From RPRB01 sp035543115 (GTDB lineage: Bacteria; Myxococcota; Myxococcia; Myxococcales; Myxococcaceae), in contig DATKKF010000027.1 in the NCBI GenBank assembly GCA_035543115.1, positions 1 to 64,000 on the forward strand: a stretch of DNA of 64,000 nucleotides, written 5' to 3'. A model generated the notes under the pieces. It was not told the origin of the DNA. It did not search any database and saw only the letters and a list, made by a program, of their open reading frames with translations. Made by a program: the position numbers and the translations under genes. This document shows, piece by piece, positions 8,194 to 17,858 of this stretch; within the stretch, counting starts at the first letter, position 1; each line of letters opens with the position of its first letter.

Positions 8194-9963
8194 CTAGTTT
8201 GCCTTGGCCAGCCGCTCCCGGTTCCCGAGGAAGTCCTGGACGCCGGCGGCGATGGCCCGGGCGACCTCCTGCTGATAGTCGGGCGAGCCGAGGCGCTTCT
8301 CCTCGTCGGAGTTGGAGAGGAAGCCGGTCTCCACCAGGATGGCGGGCATCTTGGTCCCGAGGAGCACGTAGAAGAGCGCCTCCTTGGTGCCGAGATCGCG
8401 GATCCTCCTGTCCTTGCTCCGCAAGGTGGAGACCAGGCCCGACTGGACCTGGGTCGCAAGCCGGGCCGACTCCTCGGTGTTGGCCCGGGTGGCCAGGTCG
8501 GCGAGGAGGAACTGGAGGTCCGACATCCCCTTCTCGGACGTGGCGTTCTCGCGCGCGGCGAGCCGGATGGCGTACCGGTCCGAGGCGAGGTTGAGGGTGT
8601 AGGTCTCGATGCCGCGGATCTGACGCTGCGGGAGCGAGTTGCAGTGCACGGAGATGAAGAGGTCGCCCCGGGCCACGTTGGCCAGCCGCGCACGCTCCTC
8701 GAGCCGCACGAAGTGGTCGGTCTCGCGGGTGAGGACCACCTCGAGGCCCTGCTCGGTGAGGACCGTCCGGAGCTTCTTGGCGATGGCGAGGGCGACGTCC
8801 TTCTCGCGGGTGCCGTCGGCCCCGATGGTGCCCGTGTCGTGCCCGCCGTGCCCGGGGTCGATGACCACCCGGCGCACCTTGAGCCCCAGTTGCTCGGCGA
8901 GCGTCACCTCGCTCGGCCCCCGCTTGCGGATGGCCCGGAGCCGCTCCCGGACCTGTGTGGGCGGGGCCTGCGCGAGGAGCGCACCGGCGTCGGGCGGGCC
9001 CGCTGGACGCGCTGTCTCGACCGCGGGCGGCGGAGTCCCGGCGACGGTCCGGCGCCGGTCGGACTCGCTCGCCGCGCTGGACCGGGGTGACTCGACGGTC
9101 CGCTCGACGGAGACCGTCTCCTCGGAGTGCTCCTCGCCCTCGCCGCTGTTGGAGGTTGTCTCTTCCTCGGAGGAGTCGGCCTTTGCCGACGTCACCTGCT
9201 TCAGCCACTCGGGTGTCTCGACCGGATGGGTTGGTGCCTGGTGCACCGTGAGGGCGGCGCCGGACCGCGCGTCCGTGCCGGAGCGGGTCGCCGGGACCGG
9301 GCGCGCCTCGGAGCCGCGAGACGTCGATGCGGGGTGTTGGTCGCTCCGACCATCCTCGGCGGGTGTGTCTCGGCCCGTCGCGGTACGGGCATCGGCCGCG
9401 GGGGGCTCGCGCTTCGCGGCCGCCTCGCCCCTCCCCGCCTTCCTGCCGGAGTCCTTCGACTCGGGCGGGAGCGAGGCGGCCAGGGCGCGGAGGCGTATGG
9501 TCTGGTCTCCCCGCGGAAGCTGTGCGGCGCGCTGGAGCACCTTGCGGGCGGCGTCGGGCTGGTCGCGCTCGAGGTACGCCCGGGCCAGGGCGAGGGCCGC
9601 GTCGTCGGCGAGCGAGCTGCGCGGGTAGCCCTCGAGCAGCGTGCGGTAGTCCTCCATCGAGGCCGTGGCATCCTCTGCGAGGAGGCTGATCCGGCTCAGG
9701 TCGGACAGGAGCTGCCCGGAGGTGAAGAGCGAGTCCGGCGCGCGGGCGCTCTTCGGGTACTTCTTCGCCACGGCCTCGAACCGGTGGGCCACGGTGAGCC
9801 AGCTGTCGCGGAACTTCCGGCGCTTCGGATCCCTCTTCAGCGCGTAGTAGCCCTTTCGCGCGGCCTGGTAGGCCTGCTCTGCCGGCTCGGGAGCGGCGAT
9901 CGCGGGCAACGCGAACAGACAGAGGGCCACGGCCAGGCAGGTAGGATTCACGACTACAGCCAT
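8194..9963 (-). CDS. Secreted N-acetylmuramoyl-L-alanine amidase (Amidase_3) with TPR-like N-terminus
   Basis: Zinc amidase that cuts the bond between N-acetylmuramic acid and the stem peptide, likely in septum splitting. ATG 9963 begins a Sec signal peptide ending FALPAIA-APEP. Residues about 25-170 form helical TPR-like repeats, followed by a long Ser/Glu/Pro-rich linker (about 175-330). The catalytic domain covers about 365-585: zinc ligands in DPGHGG, the Glu of GTREKD and the His of ISVHCNS, plus the catalytic Glu in LVETGFLSN. AmiC-type enzymes usually carry an AMIN domain; here helical repeats replace it. 589 residues. The frame stays open upstream to 10125 but that part lacks a signal sequence. 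Confidence 0.9.
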   Translation of the reverse strand: MAVVVNPTCLAVALCLFALPAIAAPEPAEQAYQAARKGYYALKRDPKRRKFRDSWLTVAHRFEAVAKKYPKSARAPDSLFTSGQLLSDLSRISLLAEDATASMEDYRTLLEGYPRSSLADDAALALARAYLERDQPDAARKVLQRAAQLPRGDQTIRLRALAASLPPESKDSGRKAGRGEAAAKREPPAADARTATGRDTPAEDGRSDQHPASTSRGSEARPVPATRSGTDARSGAALTVHQAPTHPVETPEWLKQVTSAKADSSEEETTSNSGEGEEHSEETVSVERTVESPRSSAASESDRRRTVAGTPPPAVETARPAGPPDAGALLAQAPPTQVRERLRAIRKRGPSEVTLAEQLGLKVRRVVIDPGHGGHDTGTIGADGTREKDVALAIAKKLRTVLTEQGLEVVLTRETDHFVRLEERARLANVARGDLFISVHCNSLPQRQIRGIETYTLNLASDRYAIRLAARENATSEKGMSDLQFLLADLATRANTEESARLATQVQSGLVSTLRSKDRRIRDLGTKEALFYVLLGTKMPAILVETGFLSNSDEEKRLGSPDYQQEVARAIAAGVQDFLGNRERLAKAN

Positions 9964-10034
9964 GTGAACTCGGCCTGATCGCCTCGGCAAATTTTTCGCC
10001 GCGGGCGTGCCCGGACCGGATCGCGGGCCGGCGG

Positions 10035-12695
10035 TCAGCCCTGGCGGCCGCCGAGCTCCGCCTGGAGCCGGGCGAGCAGGGCGAGGGCCTGGAGGGGCGT
10101 CGTCTCGTCGAGCTTCACGTCCCACAGTGCCGCGAGGACCTCGGACTCGACCGAAGGCCCGTCCGGGGTGACATCCTCGGAAAGGAGCGTGGGCGGGCCG
10201 CCGTCCTCGAGCCGGAGCGGGAGCTGGGCCTCGTCCACCCGCACCAGCCCCGGCCGTGGAGCGCCCTCCGTCTCCAGCCTCCGGAGCACCTCGCGCGCCC
10301 GGCGCAGGACGCTCCCCGGTAGCCCGGCCAGCCGCGCCACCTCGATGCCGTAGCTCTTGCTCGCCCCGCCCTCGACCACCGTCCGGAGGAACACCACCTT
10401 CCCCGCCGACTCACGGACGCCCATCGAGAGGTTCCGCACCCGCGGATGGGTCCGGGCCAGCTCGACCAGCTCGTGGTAGTGCGTGGCGAAGAGCGTCCGG
10501 GCGCCGATGGCGTCGTGCAGGTGCTCGGCGACGGCCCAGGCAATGGACAGGCCGTCGAAGGTGGACGTGCCCCGGCCGATCTCGTCCAGCACCACCAGGC
10601 TCCGCTCGGTGGCGTGGTGGAGGATGGCCGCGGTCTCCGCCATCTCCACCATGAAGGTGGACTGGCCGCGGGCGAGGTCGTCGGAGGCGCCCACCCGGGT
10701 GAAGATGCGGTCCACCCGTCCGATGCGTGCCCGCGACGCCGGGACGAAGCTTCCCGCCTGGGCGAGCAGCACGGTGAGCGCCACCTGCCGGAGCAGGGTG
10801 CTCTTCCCCGCCATGTTCGGCCCGGTGAGGACGATCAGCTGGGACCGCGTGCGGTCGAGGGTAAGGTCGTTGGGGACGAAGGGCTCGGCCGACACCCGCC
10901 GCTCCACCACCGGGTGCCGGGATTTCTCGAGCTCGAGAACGTCCGAGTCGTCCACCACCGGGCGGCAGTAACCATTCTCGGCTGCCACCCGGGCCAGGGA
11001 CGTCAGCGCATCGGTGGCGGCCAGAGCGTCGGCAGCGGCCCGAAGCGCCCCGGCCCGGGCGAGCACCGCGTCCCGGAGCTCGTCGAACAGCGCCCGCTCG
11101 AGGCCGATGCGCTTCTCGTCCGCCCCCAGCACCTGGGCCTCGAAGGTCTTCAGCTCCGGGGTGACGAACCGCTCGGCGCCGACCATGGTTTGCCGGCGCT
11201 CCCAGCCTTCCGGGACGAGGTGCAGGTTGGACCGGGTGACCTCGAAGAAGTAGCCGAACACCCGGGTGTACCGCACCTTGAGGCTCCCGATGCCGGTGCG
11301 CGCGCGCTCGCGCCGCTCGAGGTCCACCAGCGTGCTCCGGCCGTCGGTGGCCAGGGCGACGAGCGCGTCCAGCTCGTCCGAGTAGCCGGGCCGGATGAAG
11401 CCGCCCTCGTCCAGGTCCGCCGGCGGCGTGTCCACCAGCGCGCGCTGCAGCCGGGCAGCGAGCGGCTCGAAGCCACGGAGCGGCGCGGCCAGGGTCCGCC
11501 ACCGCCCGGCCCGGCAGCCCTCGAGCGCGGTGGCCAGGTCCGGGAGCACCGCCAGGCTCCGGCCGAGGCCGGCGAGGTCGCGGGGCGTGCCCAGGCCGGT
11601 GGCGAGCCGCCCGAGGATGCGCTCCAGGTCCGCTACCTGGCGGAGGAGCCCCGCCCAGGCCTCGCGCCAGACGGCCTTGGTGGAGAGCTCCTCGACAGCG
11701 TCCTGCCGGGCGCGGATGGCCTCCAGGTCCAGCAGCGGCGCGAGCAGCCACTCGGCGAGGCGGCGCGCCCCGAGCGCGGTGACGGTCCGGTCGACCACGC
11801 CCAGGAGCGAACCGGCCCGGGAGCCGTCGCGCATCGTCCGCAGGACCTCGAGGTTGGTCCGGGTGGTCTCGTCCAGGACCAGCGTGGACTCGAGCGGCAC
11901 CCGCCGGAGCGCGTGGACGTGGCGCGCCTCGCTGCGCTGGGTGTCCTTCAGGTAGCGGAGCGCCGCGCCGGCGGCCGCCACGGCCCGCACGGCGCCGTCC
12001 AGGCCGAAGCCTTCGAGCGTGGCCACCCCGAAGTGGGTGCGGAGGAACGCTCCTGCCCGGGTGGCATCGAAGTGGGCCGCCTCGCGCTCGGTGACCGGGA
12101 GTGGCCCGAGCGTCTGGCGGATGGCGCTGCGAACCGCAGCCGGTGCGTCCGCGGCGATGAGGACCTCGCGGGGCTCGTGCGGGGCGACGGCCTCCAGCAC
12201 CGCCTGGAGTGAAGGTCCCTGGAGCGCCCGGAAGTCCCCGGTGGAGACGTCGAGGAGTGCTGCCCCGTGGGCGCCCTCCCCTGCGCTCACTGCCACCAGC
12301 CACGCGGCCCGGGCCGCATCGAGCACGTCCTCGTCCAGCACGGTGCCGGGGGTGACGATGCGGACGATCTCCCGCCGGACGATGCCTGGCCCCGGGCCCG
12401 GCGCCTCGAGCTGCTCGCAGATGGCGACCTTGTGGCCGCCCTCGAGCAGCTTGGCCAGATAGCGGCGGGCGGCATGGAAGGGGACCCCGCACATCGGCAC
12501 GCGGTCGGCGCCCTTGCTCCGCGCGGTCAGGGTGATCCCGAGCAGCTCCGCGGCCCGGACCGCGTCCTCGAAGAACAGCTCGTAGAAGTCACCGAGCCGG
12601 AAGAAGAGGAAGGCATCCCCGGCGCGGGCCTTGGCGTCCAGGTACTGGCGGATCATGGGCGTGACCGGCGCGTCCGCCGGCTGCTCGTCCACCAC
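10035..12695 (-). CDS. mutS: DNA mismatch recognition protein MutS
   Basis: MutS binds mismatches and recruits MutL. The N-terminal mismatch wedge has the Phe-x-Glu motif in LGDFYELFFEDA. The C-terminal ATPase has Walker A in TGPNMAGKSTLL (about residue 625), Walker B in VVLDEIGRGTSTFDG (about 705) and ATHYHEL. GTG 12695 is chosen because TPMIRQYL then falls about 13 residues in, as in other MutS proteins; the reading frame remains open to 12998 and another GTG lies at 12746, so the start is uncertain. Predicted length is about 886. The divergent ubiB-like gene begins 86 bp away, so the 12696-12780 interval must hold both promoters. mutL lies 40 kb away. Confidence 0.95.
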   Translation of the reverse strand: MVDEQPADAPVTPMIRQYLDAKARAGDAFLFFRLGDFYELFFEDAVRAAELLGITLTARSKGADRVPMCGVPFHAARRYLAKLLEGGHKVAICEQLEAPGPGPGIVRREIVRIVTPGTVLDEDVLDAARAAWLVAVSAGEGAHGAALLDVSTGDFRALQGPSLQAVLEAVAPHEPREVLIAADAPAAVRSAIRQTLGPLPVTEREAAHFDATRAGAFLRTHFGVATLEGFGLDGAVRAVAAAGAALRYLKDTQRSEARHVHALRRVPLESTLVLDETTRTNLEVLRTMRDGSRAGSLLGVVDRTVTALGARRLAEWLLAPLLDLEAIRARQDAVEELSTKAVWREAWAGLLRQVADLERILGRLATGLGTPRDLAGLGRSLAVLPDLATALEGCRAGRWRTLAAPLRGFEPLAARLQRALVDTPPADLDEGGFIRPGYSDELDALVALATDGRSTLVDLERRERARTGIGSLKVRYTRVFGYFFEVTRSNLHLVPEGWERRQTMVGAERFVTPELKTFEAQVLGADEKRIGLERALFDELRDAVLARAGALRAAADALAATDALTSLARVAAENGYCRPVVDDSDVLELEKSRHPVVERRVSAEPFVPNDLTLDRTRSQLIVLTGPNMAGKSTLLRQVALTVLLAQAGSFVPASRARIGRVDRIFTRVGASDDLARGQSTFMVEMAETAAILHHATERSLVVLDEIGRGTSTFDGLSIAWAVAEHLHDAIGARTLFATHYHELVELARTHPRVRNLSMGVRESAGKVVFLRTVVEGGASKSYGIEVARLAGLPGSVLRRAREVLRRLETEGAPRPGLVRVDEAQLPLRLEDGGPPTLLSEDVTPDGPSVESEVLAALWDVKLDETTPLQALALLARLQAELGGRQG

Positions 12696-12780
12696 CCCCG
12701 TTCGTGCTGTTGCCGCTGCGCTCCGGTCCACTCCCCGCTCCCTCACCTCTGCGTGCCCCCACGACGCCCGGGGGGATCCG

Positions 12781-14499
12781 GTGGTAGCACCCTGGGCTGA
12801 CCCCTTGAATCTCCAGGATCTCAACAGGCTCCGACAGATCGCGACCATCGCCGCGCGACATGGGTTCGCCGACCTGCTGGATCGCGCCGGAGTGTTCCGG
12901 CTCATCGGCCGCCGCGAGCCGGTGGAACAGGCGCCGGACACCCGGGCGCAGAGCGCGGCGCGGCGGTTCCGGCGGATGCTGGAGGATCTGGGACCCACGT
13001 TCGTGAAGCTCGGCCAGGTGCTCTCGACCCGCGCCGACCTTCTCCCCGGCGAGTTCGTGATCGAGCTCCGGCAGCTTCAAGATTCGGTGGCCCCCATCCC
13101 GCTCGAAGCGGTCCGGGCGCAGATCCAGGCCGGTCTCGGCCGCTCGCCCGAGGAGGCGTTCGCCAGCATCGACCCCCAGCCTCTGGCCGCGGCGAGCATC
13201 GCCCAGGTGCACCGGGGGACGACGCGCGCCGGCGAGCCGGTGGTGGTGAAGGTGCAGCGCCCCGGCATCCAGGCGCAGATCGGCTCGGACCTCCAGGTCC
13301 TGCGCGCGCTCGCCCGGCTGCTCGAGGCGGTGGTGGAGGAGACGGGCATCTACTCCCCTTTGGGCATCGTCGAGGAGTTCGACCGCGCCATTCACGAGGA
13401 GCTGGACTTCGTGCACGAGGCGGAGAACGTGCGCGCGTTCCAGGAGACCCACCGCGAGCGCCACGGCATTCGCATCCCGAAGGTGCACGACGAGCTGAGC
13501 AGCGGGACGGTGCTGACGCTCGAGTACTTCGGCGGGGTGAAGCTGCTCGAGGCCGATCTCGATCCCGAGAAGCGGGCCGCGCTCGCGCGCACGGTGCTGG
13601 ACACCGCGTTCCGGCAGCTGTTCGAGGACGGCCTCTTCCACGCCGACCCGCACCCCGGGAACTTCCTCTTGCTTCCGGATGGCACCATCGGGCTCATCGA
13701 CTTCGGGCTGGTGGGTCGGCTGACGCGTCAGATGCGCGAGCAGTTGGTCATCCTCATCGTCGCGGTGGCGCTCAAGGACTCCGAGTCGGTGGCGCGGCTG
13801 CTGTACCGGATCGGCGCCCCCGACGCGCGGGCGAACATCGCCGCCTTCCGGAGCGACATCGACGCGCTGCTCGGACGGCACCTGCCGCGGACCCTGGGCG
13901 AGGTGGACGCGCGGCACCTGCTCGGGGACCTCCTGGACCTCGCGGTGAAGTACCGGGTGCGGGTGCCGCGCGAGTACGCGCTGCTCTCGCGTGCCTCGAT
14001 CTCGATGGAGGGCATCCTCCGGCAGCTCTCGCCCGAGCTGGACATCCTCGGGGTGGCGCTCCCCTACGCCAAGGAGCTGCTCAAGGGGCGTTACGAGCTC
14101 GGCGACCTGCAGGGCGGCCTCCTGCGGGCGCTGCTCCGGTTCCAGGGGCTGGCGGCGGATCTGCCCACGCAGCTGTCGCAGATCCTGCTCGACCTCGAGA
14201 CCGGGCGGTTCAGCATCAACGTCCGCTCGGCGGCGCTGGACAAGGTGAACGACAGCCTGCGTGCGGCGGCGGTCATCACCTTCCTCGGCTTCTGCGCCTG
14301 CGGCTTCATCGTCGGCGCCTTCATCAGCTTCGCCCAGGTGCCGTGGACGGTGCGCGGCTACCCCGTCCTCGGGCTCCTCGGCACTGCCGGCGCCGCGGCG
14401 CTCTTCGGCGCGGCCTTCACCTGGTACCTGTTCGGCAACCGATTCGGGAAGATCAGCGTCCGGCGGCTGCTGCCCGGGAAGGGTCGCACGCGCCGCTAG
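12781..14499 (+). CDS. UbiB/ABC1/AarF family atypical kinase
   Basis: Protein-kinase-like ATPase associated with ubiquinone/quinone biosynthesis or lipid handling. Family hallmarks are LGPTFVKLGQVLSTRADLLP (the KxGQ motif near residue 75), AAASIAQVH, the ATP-site Lys in VVVKVQRPG (about 158), FHADPHPGN (about 287) and GLIDFGLVG. Two hydrophobic helices end the protein (about 495-560), anchoring it in the inner membrane, as is usual. GTG 12781 is preceded by GGGGGGATC, a plausible ribosome site; the in-frame extension to 12631 overlaps mutS on the opposite strand and is unlikely. About 572 residues. A quinone role is a family inference; no ubi or men genes lie nearby. Confidence 0.9.
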   Translation: MVAPWADPLNLQDLNRLRQIATIAARHGFADLLDRAGVFRLIGRREPVEQAPDTRAQSAARRFRRMLEDLGPTFVKLGQVLSTRADLLPGEFVIELRQLQDSVAPIPLEAVRAQIQAGLGRSPEEAFASIDPQPLAAASIAQVHRGTTRAGEPVVVKVQRPGIQAQIGSDLQVLRALARLLEAVVEETGIYSPLGIVEEFDRAIHEELDFVHEAENVRAFQETHRERHGIRIPKVHDELSSGTVLTLEYFGGVKLLEADLDPEKRAALARTVLDTAFRQLFEDGLFHADPHPGNFLLLPDGTIGLIDFGLVGRLTRQMREQLVILIVAVALKDSESVARLLYRIGAPDARANIAAFRSDIDALLGRHLPRTLGEVDARHLLGDLLDLAVKYRVRVPREYALLSRASISMEGILRQLSPELDILGVALPYAKELLKGRYELGDLQGGLLRALLRFQGLAADLPTQLSQILLDLETGRFSINVRSAALDKVNDSLRAAAVITFLGFCACGFIVGAFISFAQVPWTVRGYPVLGLLGTAGAAALFGAAFTWYLFGNRFGKISVRRLLPGKGRTRR

Positions 14500-14519
14500 G
14501 GGGAACGACGTCCCAGCGG

Positions 14520-14789
14520 ATTCGGTCGTTCCTTGCCGCGCTGATGACGATGACGGCGGTGGCCTGCTCCGATCGCTGGGACCCCGAGGGGCCGTGCTTC
14601 GCGCCGGGGGAGAGCTGCCAGGGGACGGGGTCCTGTGGACAGGCTGGATTCTGTCTCCGCGATGCCGGCCCTCCCACGTGCGTGCCGGCGAGAGACAATG
14701 GCTCGCCCTGCCTCCGGGATGCCGAGTGCATCGGAAGCTGTCAGGGGGGCCTGTGCGCGGGTCCGGCGCGCCCCTGCCCGCGATTCTGA
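14520..14789 (+). CDS. Small Cys-rich putative lipoprotein
   Basis: Encodes a hydrophobic leader, FLAALMTMTAVAC, then about 75 residues with many Cys-x-Gly motifs (PCFAPGESC, SCGQAGFC, SGSCQGGLC-like). Such short EGF-like Cys-rich lipoproteins are common in myxobacteria. The start is odd: no ATG or GTG precedes the hydrophobic stretch in frame. ATT at 14520 would give a proper leader; ATG 14544 would leave only seven residues before the lipobox Cys. AGGGGGAA lies about 17 bases before ATT. It follows the UbiB-like gene by 20 bp. Function unknown. Confidence 0.5.
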   Translation: MRSFLAALMTMTAVACSDRWDPEGPCFAPGESCQGTGSCGQAGFCLRDAGPPTCVPARDNGSPCLRDAECIGSCQGGLCAGPARPCPRF

Positions 14790-15198
14790 GCGCGGCTCTG
14801 AACCCGGGCGCGAACAACGACGAGGTCAGCGTGCGGACCGGCTCGTCGCCGAGGCCACGCCGCGCGTCCCCGAGCTGGCCGCCAGGCTCCTCGGGCACCT
14901 GGACGACCCTGCTCCCGGCCCTCTCCACAAGGAGTTCTTTCCTCGGCTCGAGCGAGAAGGCCGAGGTCCCCTCACGCAGTGCCTAGCCTCCTCGGCCGGC
15001 CCATCGCGGAGGAGGCGGACGCGCTCGCTCGCCCAGTTCGCCGCGATGTCACCGGCCGAGAGACGCGCCCCCGGTCGAACGCGCGCTTCGCGCGATGGCT
15101 CAAGGCGGCGGCACGAGCAGCACGAGGTCGCCGAGGGGGTGCCCCCGCGGCCCGGACGGCCTCGTCCCGACGGTACGCGAGCTGCGCGTCGCGGAGCT
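14790..15198. other. Non-coding or unassignable region between convergent genes
   Basis: About 409 bp between the small lipoprotein (plus) and the secreted protein (minus). Several open frames cross it on both strands, but all are rich in Arg/Ala/Pro and none has a recognisable domain or a good start. I see no clear terminator hairpin with a T-run. Confidence 0.5.
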
Positions 15199-15873
15199 TC
15201 ACCCGCCCGCTCCCGCCGGGCGCCAGCCGGCGTCGTCGGGTGGCTCGAGCCGGGGCGCGCGGAAGCGGAACCGGAAGGCGTCCTTTCCCTGGTCGATGCG
15301 GACCGACAGCGGGAGCTGCACCGACCCGACGCGCTCCCAGCCGGAGAACCGGAGGGTGAGCGTGCCCACCGCGCCTCCCCAGGTGATGCGGGCCGCGACC
15401 AGCCGACCGCTGGAGTGGAGCGCGAGCTCCACCGGATGCCCTGCGACGTCGTGCCCGGAGACCCACAGCACCGGCTCGTCGCCGAGGCGTCCCTTCCGGG
15501 TCGGGCCGAGCTGCCGGAAGACGCGCTCCGGTGCCAGCACCATGGCCAGGAAGTGATGGCCGAGGATGCGCGCCAGAACGTCGACGTCACCCTCGGCCCA
15601 GTGGCTGGCGTCGCCGGTCACCCAGCTGTCCTCGCCCAGCGCGACCGAGTCCCAGGTCTGCGTCTCCCCGCGCCACTGGGTGAATCGGGCCCAGCCGTCC
15701 GCGCGCCGGAAGGCGATGCGGGTCCGGTACTCGCCCCGGGGACCGCTGCACTCGGCCGTCGCGTCGTAGCCCGCGACGAGCGGGGCCCCGTGCCCGACCC
15801 AGGCCTGCATCCGCCCGAGCGGGGAATCGTCCGCCGTGGCGGCCGTGACCAGCAGCAGCAGGAGCCCGCCCAT
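15199..15873 (-). CDS. Secreted protein of unknown function
   Basis: A 224-residue protein with a short signal peptide (GGLLLLLVTAATA) at ATG 15873; AGGG lies seven bases upstream. The mature part is rich in beta-type stretches with Trp and Arg (GEYRTRIAFRRADGWARFTQW, ILGHHFLAM, VELALHSSGRLVAARITWGG), reminiscent of outer-membrane lipoprotein carrier-like or DUF-type periplasmic folds, but I do not recognise a specific family. It ends EPPDDAGWRPAGAGG. The gene is 220 bp downstream of the cyclase gene on the same strand. Confidence 0.7.
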   Translation of the reverse strand: MGGLLLLLVTAATADDSPLGRMQAWVGHGAPLVAGYDATAECSGPRGEYRTRIAFRRADGWARFTQWRGETQTWDSVALGEDSWVTGDASHWAEGDVDVLARILGHHFLAMVLAPERVFRQLGPTRKGRLGDEPVLWVSGHDVAGHPVELALHSSGRLVAARITWGGAVGTLTLRFSGWERVGSVQLPLSVRIDQGKDAFRFRFRAPRLEPPDDAGWRPAGAGG

Positions 15874-16093
15874 TGCCCTGCAGGAACCCGCGCCCGGGCT
15901 CGGTTGCGCCACCTCGCTGCAGCGGTCGCGCAGGGGGACGCAGCCAGCCCCGTCAGCACGATCGGCCGAAGCACAGCGGAGCGACCACGGCGAGCGGCAA
16001 GGCAACGCCCGACCAGCGCCGGGCCTCGCTGCGCCAGGCTGCGGCCGCCGAGTCCTGCTCGGTGGGGAGGACGACCGGTCCGGGCGGGCCGAC

Positions 16094-17824
16094 CTACCCG
16101 GTCGTGCCGGTCGACGTCGGCTCCTCGAGCCCCATCACCCGGAAGGTCTGCACCGCCCGCTCCTTGCCCTTCACGTGCGCGAGCGGCAGCGCCTCGACGT
16201 GGAACCCCGGCCCGGCCTTGGAGACGGTGGTGTCCGCGGCCAGCACCTCGTTCCCCCTGGCCACGTTGCAGAGCCGGGAGGCGGTGTTCACGCAATCGCC
16301 GATGGCAGTGAACTCGTGGCGGTCCGCCGAGCCCATGTACCCCACGACCGCCTGGCCGGAGTTCACCCCGATGCCGATCTCGATGCGGGTCTGCCCGTTC
16401 GCCTCACGCGCCTCGTTCAGCGCCTCGACCGCGGCCTGCATCTCCAGCGCCGCCCGCAGCGCCCGCGCCGGGTCGTCCGGGTGCGGTGAGGGCGGGCCCC
16501 ACACCGCCATCACGCAGTCCCCGATGAACTTGTCCAGGTTCCCCTCGTGCCGGAACACCACGTCGGCCATCGCGGAGAAGAAGGCGTTCAGCATCGACAC
16601 CGTCTCCTGAGGGCTCTCCCCCTCGGCGATGGAGGTGAAGCCCCGGATGTCGGCGAAGAGCACGCTCACCTCGGCCAGCCGCCCCTGCCGGAGCAGCTCG
16701 ACCTGGCCCTTCACCACCATCTCCGCGACGGCCGGGGACAGGAACCGCGACAGCTCAGCCCGGGTCACCGCCTCGGTCTCGATCTTCTGCGCCAGGTCGG
16801 CGTTCTCCAGGGCGATCGCCGCCTGGGAGGCGATCCCGGAGAGGATCTTGAGGTCCTTCTCGCTGAACGCATTGGTCCGCTCCCGGGTGTCGAGGAAGAG
16901 CACGCCCTTCAGCTCGCCCTTGGCCAGCAGCGGCACCGCCATGGCGCTGCGGATGCCCTGGGCGACGATGCTCTCGCTCCCGCTGAAGCGGCTGTCGAGG
17001 ATGGCGTCGGCGGTCAGCACCGCCTGGCGCGTCTCCAGCACCCGCTTGAGCACCGTGTCCGAGAGCACCACCTCCTCGTCGCTCCCCGTGCGGTGCCGCA
17101 CCGCCTGGGCCACCAGCTCGCCCTGCTCGCTCACCAGGAAGATGACGCCGTGGTCGGCGGCGAGCAGCTGGAAGCTGACCGCGAGGATCTTGTCCAGCAG
17201 GCTCTTCTGGTCGCGCTCCAGCCCCACCTGGCGGTGGAACTCGTGCGCGATGCGCAGCTTCTCGTAATCCTGCCGGAGCGCGGCGGCGTCCTTCAGCTGG
17301 TCGGCGGGGCGGAACTCGGTCTCTTCCACCGCCGGCTGGTCCAGCTGGGCGAGGAACGCCGGAGCGGCCTGCGCCGAGGCGAGCACCGTGACCCCCGGGC
17401 TGCCGGTGCTGGTGAGCACGTCGCCCGAGTGGAAGACCAGCCGGCTGTTCCCGAGCGCGATCTCGTCCCCGTCCTTGAGCCGCAGCTCGCGGACCCGCCG
17501 GCCGTTGACGTAGGTGCCGTTCGAGCTGCCCAGGTCCTTGAGGACGTAGCCGTTGCTCACCTTCTCGATGGCGGCGTGCTCCTTCGACACCTCGCGGTCG
17601 GCGAGGCGAAGGGTGTTCGCCGGGTGGCGTCCGAGCGTGGTCCTCGCGCCGAGCGGGAACTCGCTGAGCTTGCCGTCCAGGAGCCGCCCGGTGAGGTAGG
17701 GGCCCTTGGGGCTGGTGCGCACCGACGGCACCTGGCTCGACGAGAGTGACTCGCCGCACCCCGGGCACCGCGGCGGGTTGGGTTGGGCGAGCGGGGTTCG
17801 ACAGCGTGGACAGGCGCTGAGCAT
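16094..17824 (-). CDS. FHA-GAF class III adenylate cyclase with zinc-ribbon N-terminus
   Basis: Likely makes cAMP in response to phospho-Thr binding and a small ligand. Domains: a four-Cys zinc ribbon (CPRCRTPL...CPGCGE, residues 4-26); FHA (about 45-115) with intact GRHPANTL, SKEHA and DLGSSNGTYVNG; coiled linker; GAF (about 165-315); class III cyclase (about 380-560). The cyclase has both metal-binding Asp residues (LFADIRGFTS, KFIGDCVMAVWG), the adenine-specifying Lys of DKFIGD and the FTAIGDCVNTASRL motif. ATG 17824 precedes the zinc ribbon; the frame is open to 17869. Divergent truD starts only 34 bp away, so its promoter lies inside truD or that short gap. Confidence 0.9.
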   Translation of the reverse strand: MLSACPRCRTPLAQPNPPRCPGCGESLSSSQVPSVRTSPKGPYLTGRLLDGKLSEFPLGARTTLGRHPANTLRLADREVSKEHAAIEKVSNGYVLKDLGSSNGTYVNGRRVRELRLKDGDEIALGNSRLVFHSGDVLTSTGSPGVTVLASAQAAPAFLAQLDQPAVEETEFRPADQLKDAAALRQDYEKLRIAHEFHRQVGLERDQKSLLDKILAVSFQLLAADHGVIFLVSEQGELVAQAVRHRTGSDEEVVLSDTVLKRVLETRQAVLTADAILDSRFSGSESIVAQGIRSAMAVPLLAKGELKGVLFLDTRERTNAFSEKDLKILSGIASQAAIALENADLAQKIETEAVTRAELSRFLSPAVAEMVVKGQVELLRQGRLAEVSVLFADIRGFTSIAEGESPQETVSMLNAFFSAMADVVFRHEGNLDKFIGDCVMAVWGPPSPHPDDPARALRAALEMQAAVEALNEAREANGQTRIEIGIGVNSGQAVVGYMGSADRHEFTAIGDCVNTASRLCNVARGNEVLAADTTVSKAGPGFHVEALPLAHVKGKERAVQTFRVMGLEEPTSTGTTG

Positions 17825-17858
17825 CGGACCGTCCGCCGATGTTACAAGGCTTGCCCCC

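Noticed and set aside
15951..16093. Short minus-strand frame encoding EQDSAAAAWRSEARRWSGVALPLAVVAPLCFG between cyclase and secreted protein
   Set aside because: Looks like a small helix plus hydrophobic end but has no clear start or ribosome site and cannot be told from chance.
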